From Candidatus Gerdarchaeota archaeon (GTDB lineage: Archaea > Asgardarchaeota > Heimdallarchaeia > JABLTI01): DNA of 7,493 nt. The translations under genes were made by a program, and so were the position numbers. The stretch spans positions 1 through 7,493 of the forward strand of contig JAEORJ010000272.1 of NCBI GenBank assembly GCA_016840945.1, given 5' to 3'. Positions within the stretch are counted from its first letter, which is position 1. Every line of letters begins with the position of its first letter. This document shows, one piece after another, positions 6,741 through 7,493 of this stretch. The notes beneath the pieces are model-generated. The model saw nothing but the letters and a program-made list of their open reading frames with translations, was not told the DNA's origin and searched no databases.

Positions 6741-6778
6741 AAATAAGGATTCTAATACCTTATTTTTAAAAAATAAGG
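6741..6778. repeat. Three-armed AAATAAGG repeat with perfect 10-bp dyad
   Basis: CCTTATTTTT (6758-6767) and AAAAATAAGG (6769-6778) are exact reverse complements with a single central base. A further AAATAAGG at 6741-6748 can pair with the same CCTTATTT. The middle arm thus has two alternative partners. There is no clear T-tract geometry for a terminator serving either neighbouring gene. Confidence 0.55.
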
Positions 6779-6794
6779 ATTTTATTCATTTATT

Positions 6795-6808
6795 TTGTGA
6801 ATTCACAA
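6795..6808. repeat. Perfect palindrome TTGTGAATTCACAA
   Basis: Two TTGTGAA heptamers abut head to head, giving a 14-bp perfect dyad typical of a dimeric DNA-binding protein's site. It is flanked within 20 bases by the near copies CTGTGAA and ATGTGAA, making this the densest point of the array. Confidence 0.6.
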
Positions 6809-6860
6809 CTTTTCTGTGAATATGTGAATGAATAGACAATTTTAAACCTTTAAAATGAGA

Positions 6861-6881
6861 TTCCACTAGAAATAAAGGGGT
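6861..6881 (+). repeat. ORB-like box A
   Basis: The sequence is TTCCACTAGAAATAAAGGGG followed by T. The order TCCAC, GAAA, then AGGGGT at fixed distances matches the crenarchaeal origin recognition box as I recall it (core TCCA..GGAAAC plus a G-string). It differs in the central bases and at the C after GAAA. The G-run points right, towards box B. Confidence 0.6.
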
Positions 6882-6976
6882 TTTTAAAAATAAAACTAAC
6901 TTTTTGTCCAAAAAAATACTAATTTATATATCATTTTTATAACTATTTTATATTTGCGATCACCTGTTCACAAGTG

Positions 6977-6992
6977 TTTACAAATTTGTAAA
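6977..6992. repeat. Perfect 16-bp palindrome TTTACAAATTTGTAAA
   Basis: A perfect dyad, four bases after a TTCACAA heptamer (6967-6973), itself inside the imperfect dyad CACCTGTTCACAAGTG (6961-6976). It resembles a C-to-T variant of the heptamer on both arms. It lies between ORB-like boxes A and B. Confidence 0.5.
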
Positions 6993-7009
6993 TACCAATT
7001 TTACTAACT

Positions 7010-7029
7010 CCCCTCTTCTTCCAATGGAA
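7010..7029 (-). repeat. ORB-like box B
   Basis: On the - strand it reads TTCCATTGGAAGAAGAGGGG (7029 to 7010). The TTCCA, GGAA and GGGG elements sit at exactly the same distances as in box A, but facing left. The TTCCATTGGAA part is almost palindromic, as in mini-ORB dyads. Confidence 0.6.
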
Positions 7030-7167
7030 AAGATAATTTTTAGTCTACGTATCAACCCTTAGATATATTATATATATTAAAAAACCCTAATTTGGTACTT
7101 AAGATTCAATCTATTATATTAATATTTTGGTTATTTAAATAAAAGAATCTTAAAATAAAAATTAATA

Positions 7168-7188
7168 TTCCAATAGAAATAATAGGGT
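7168..7188 (+). repeat. ORB-like box C
   Basis: The sequence is TTCCAATAGAAATAATAGGG followed by T. It is identical to box A at 18 of 21 positions without gaps. The differences are one base in the core and two before the G-run, which is GGG instead of GGGG. It faces right. Confidence 0.6.
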
Positions 7189-7270
7189 CTAAGAAAAAAA
7201 TAATGATCTAAAACAGGATAAAAAAGAAAAAATCAAAACAAATATGATAAAAAACATTAATTTAGAAATA

Positions 7271-7290
7271 TTACCTATATATTATCTGGA
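7271..7290 (-). repeat. Degenerate ORB-like box E
   Basis: TTACCTATAT (7271-7280), six bases, then TGGA (7287-7290) repeats the layout at 7315-7334 (TTACCTATAT, six bases, TGGA) in the same orientation, starting 44 bases earlier. The core GAAA element is not kept, so it may be a weak or decayed site. Confidence 0.35.
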
Positions 7291-7302
7291 TAATAAAATG
7301 TA

Positions 7303-7309
7303 ATTTATA
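7303..7309 (+). promoter_or_regulatory. TATA-like element for the right-edge gene
   Basis: ATTTATAG around 7303-7310 would direct initiation near 7330, giving a leader of about 15 bases that just includes GGAGAT (7332-7337). The BRE is unclear. The element lies between ORB-like boxes E and D. Confidence 0.3.
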
Positions 7310-7316
7310 GTAACTT

Positions 7317-7335
7317 ACCTATATTTCTATTGGAG
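7317..7335 (-). repeat. ORB-like box D
   Basis: On the - strand it reads CTCCAATAGAAATATAGGT (7335 to 7317). TCCAATAGAAATA is identical to 13 bases of box C, and the G-run is reduced to GG. It faces left, towards box C. It overlaps the ribosome binding site of the gene starting at 7345. Confidence 0.55.
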
Positions 7336-7344
7336 ATAAAACCA

Positions 7345-7493
7345 TTGAGCAAAAGAAAAGTTAAGGTTGAAATGAGTGATGAACAAGATAATAAAATCAC
7401 CATTACTTTTGAAGGTAAATTAGATGAAAAAAGCCTTAAATCCTTAATTCTTTCAGCTAACAATATTCTAGGTAAAGATGCAACCCGTTTTGA
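7345..7493 (+). CDS. Unrecognised protein, 5' part only (runs off right edge)
   Basis: An open frame of 49 codons continues past the edge. A TTG start at 7345 is supported by GGAGAT at 7332-7337, 7 bases upstream. An in-frame ATG at 7372 is the alternative but has no ribosome binding site of similar quality. The visible N-terminus begins MSKRKVKVEMSDE, then has a strand-like stretch (KITITFEGKLDE) and a likely helix (SLKSLILSANNILGKD). It is charged and soluble-looking, without a signal peptide or membrane segment. The family is not recognised. The KITITFEG-type start is reminiscent of small archaeal DNA-binding or regulatory proteins, but this is only an impression. Its promoter region overlaps the candidate origin. 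Confidence 0.6.
   Translation, partial: MSKRKVKVEMSDEQDNKITITFEGKLDEKSLKSLILSANNILGKDATRF

Larger units (their letters stand above)
6494..6973. repeat. Cluster of eight TTGTGAA/TTCACAA heptamers
   Basis: Exact copies read TTGTGAA on the + strand at 6558-6564, 6703-6709, 6733-6739 and 6795-6801. They read on the - strand (TTCACAA on +) at 6494-6500, 6681-6687, 6802-6808 and 6967-6973. Near copies are CTGTGAA (6814-6820) and ATGTGAA (6822-6828). Spacing is irregular and orientation mixed, so this is not a CRISPR or tandem repeat. It looks like an array of protein-binding sites. Confidence 0.7.
6494..7335. other. Candidate chromosomal replication origin (non-coding divergent region)
   Basis: The gene-free stretch 6383-7344 between the leftward GTPase operon and a rightward gene is extremely AT-rich. 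No protein, tRNA or rRNA is seen in it. It carries four ORB-like boxes (6861-6881, 7010-7029, 7168-7188, 7317-7335) as two inward-facing pairs, each pair enclosing AT-rich DNA that could unwind (for example 6881-6958). A cluster of TTGTGAA heptamers and several palindromes lies mainly to their left. Inverted ORBs around an AT-rich unwinding element are the known plan of archaeal Orc1/Cdc6 origins. The absence of orc1/cdc6 inside the window is the main weakness, and the gene could lie beyond an edge or elsewhere in the genome. A complex multi-operator regulatory region is the alternative. Confidence 0.55.

Noticed and set aside
6494..6973. CRISPR array from the repeated TTGTGAA elements
   Set aside because: Repeats are only 7 bases, occur in both orientations and at irregular spacing, with no cas genes nearby.
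6383..7344. Insertion sequence remnant or transposon ends in the large non-coding stretch
   Set aside because: No transposase fragment in any frame, no terminal inverted repeats with target duplications. The inverted boxes are short and repeated as pairs.

Overview
The window looks like low-GC archaeal chromosome. It carries TFIIB, coenzyme F420 ligase CofE, an AK6/Fap7-type nucleotide kinase, an archaeal Era-like GTPase paired with a DUF2073 protein, archaeal TATA/BRE promoters, and GGTGA/GGAG-type ribosome binding sites. No bacterial or phage hallmark is seen. The gene mix would fit an Asgard or euryarchaeal lineage, but no single gene here settles which.

Layout: (1) 1-752, the 3' end of an oligopeptide-type ABC transporter permease, closed by a hairpin terminator. 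(2) 753-1070, the TFIIB upstream region with two candidate promoters and inverted repeats. (3) 1071-2820, TFIIB then cofE on the + strand, separated by a hairpin terminator. (4) 2813-5763, on the - strand, a membrane-anchored transglutaminase-fold protein that has lost its catalytic cysteine, the AK6-like kinase, and the DUF2073 protein. (5) 5774-6382, the Era-like GTPase, whose stop codon lies inside the DUF2073 ribosome binding site. (6) 6383-7344, a very AT-rich divergent gene-free stretch of about 960 bases. (7) 7345-7493, the start of an unrecognised gene running off the right edge.

The most notable part is the gene-free stretch. It holds four copies of a box with core YTCCANTRGAA, followed at nearly fixed distance by a G-run. 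They form two inward-facing pairs of almost the same span (169 and 168 bp), with a weaker fifth copy. The form resembles archaeal Orc1/Cdc6 origin recognition boxes (ORBs). To their left lies a cluster of eight exact TTGTGAA/TTCACAA heptamers, including a perfect palindrome. I read the whole as a candidate chromosomal replication origin. No orc1/cdc6 gene is in the window, so this is inference from motif and architecture.

The genes mostly serve separate jobs: peptide uptake, transcription initiation, F420 polyglutamylation, nucleotide/ribosome-linked kinase activity, and a conserved but uncharacterised GTPase/DUF2073 pair. Only GTPase-DUF2073 shows clear operon-like coupling.
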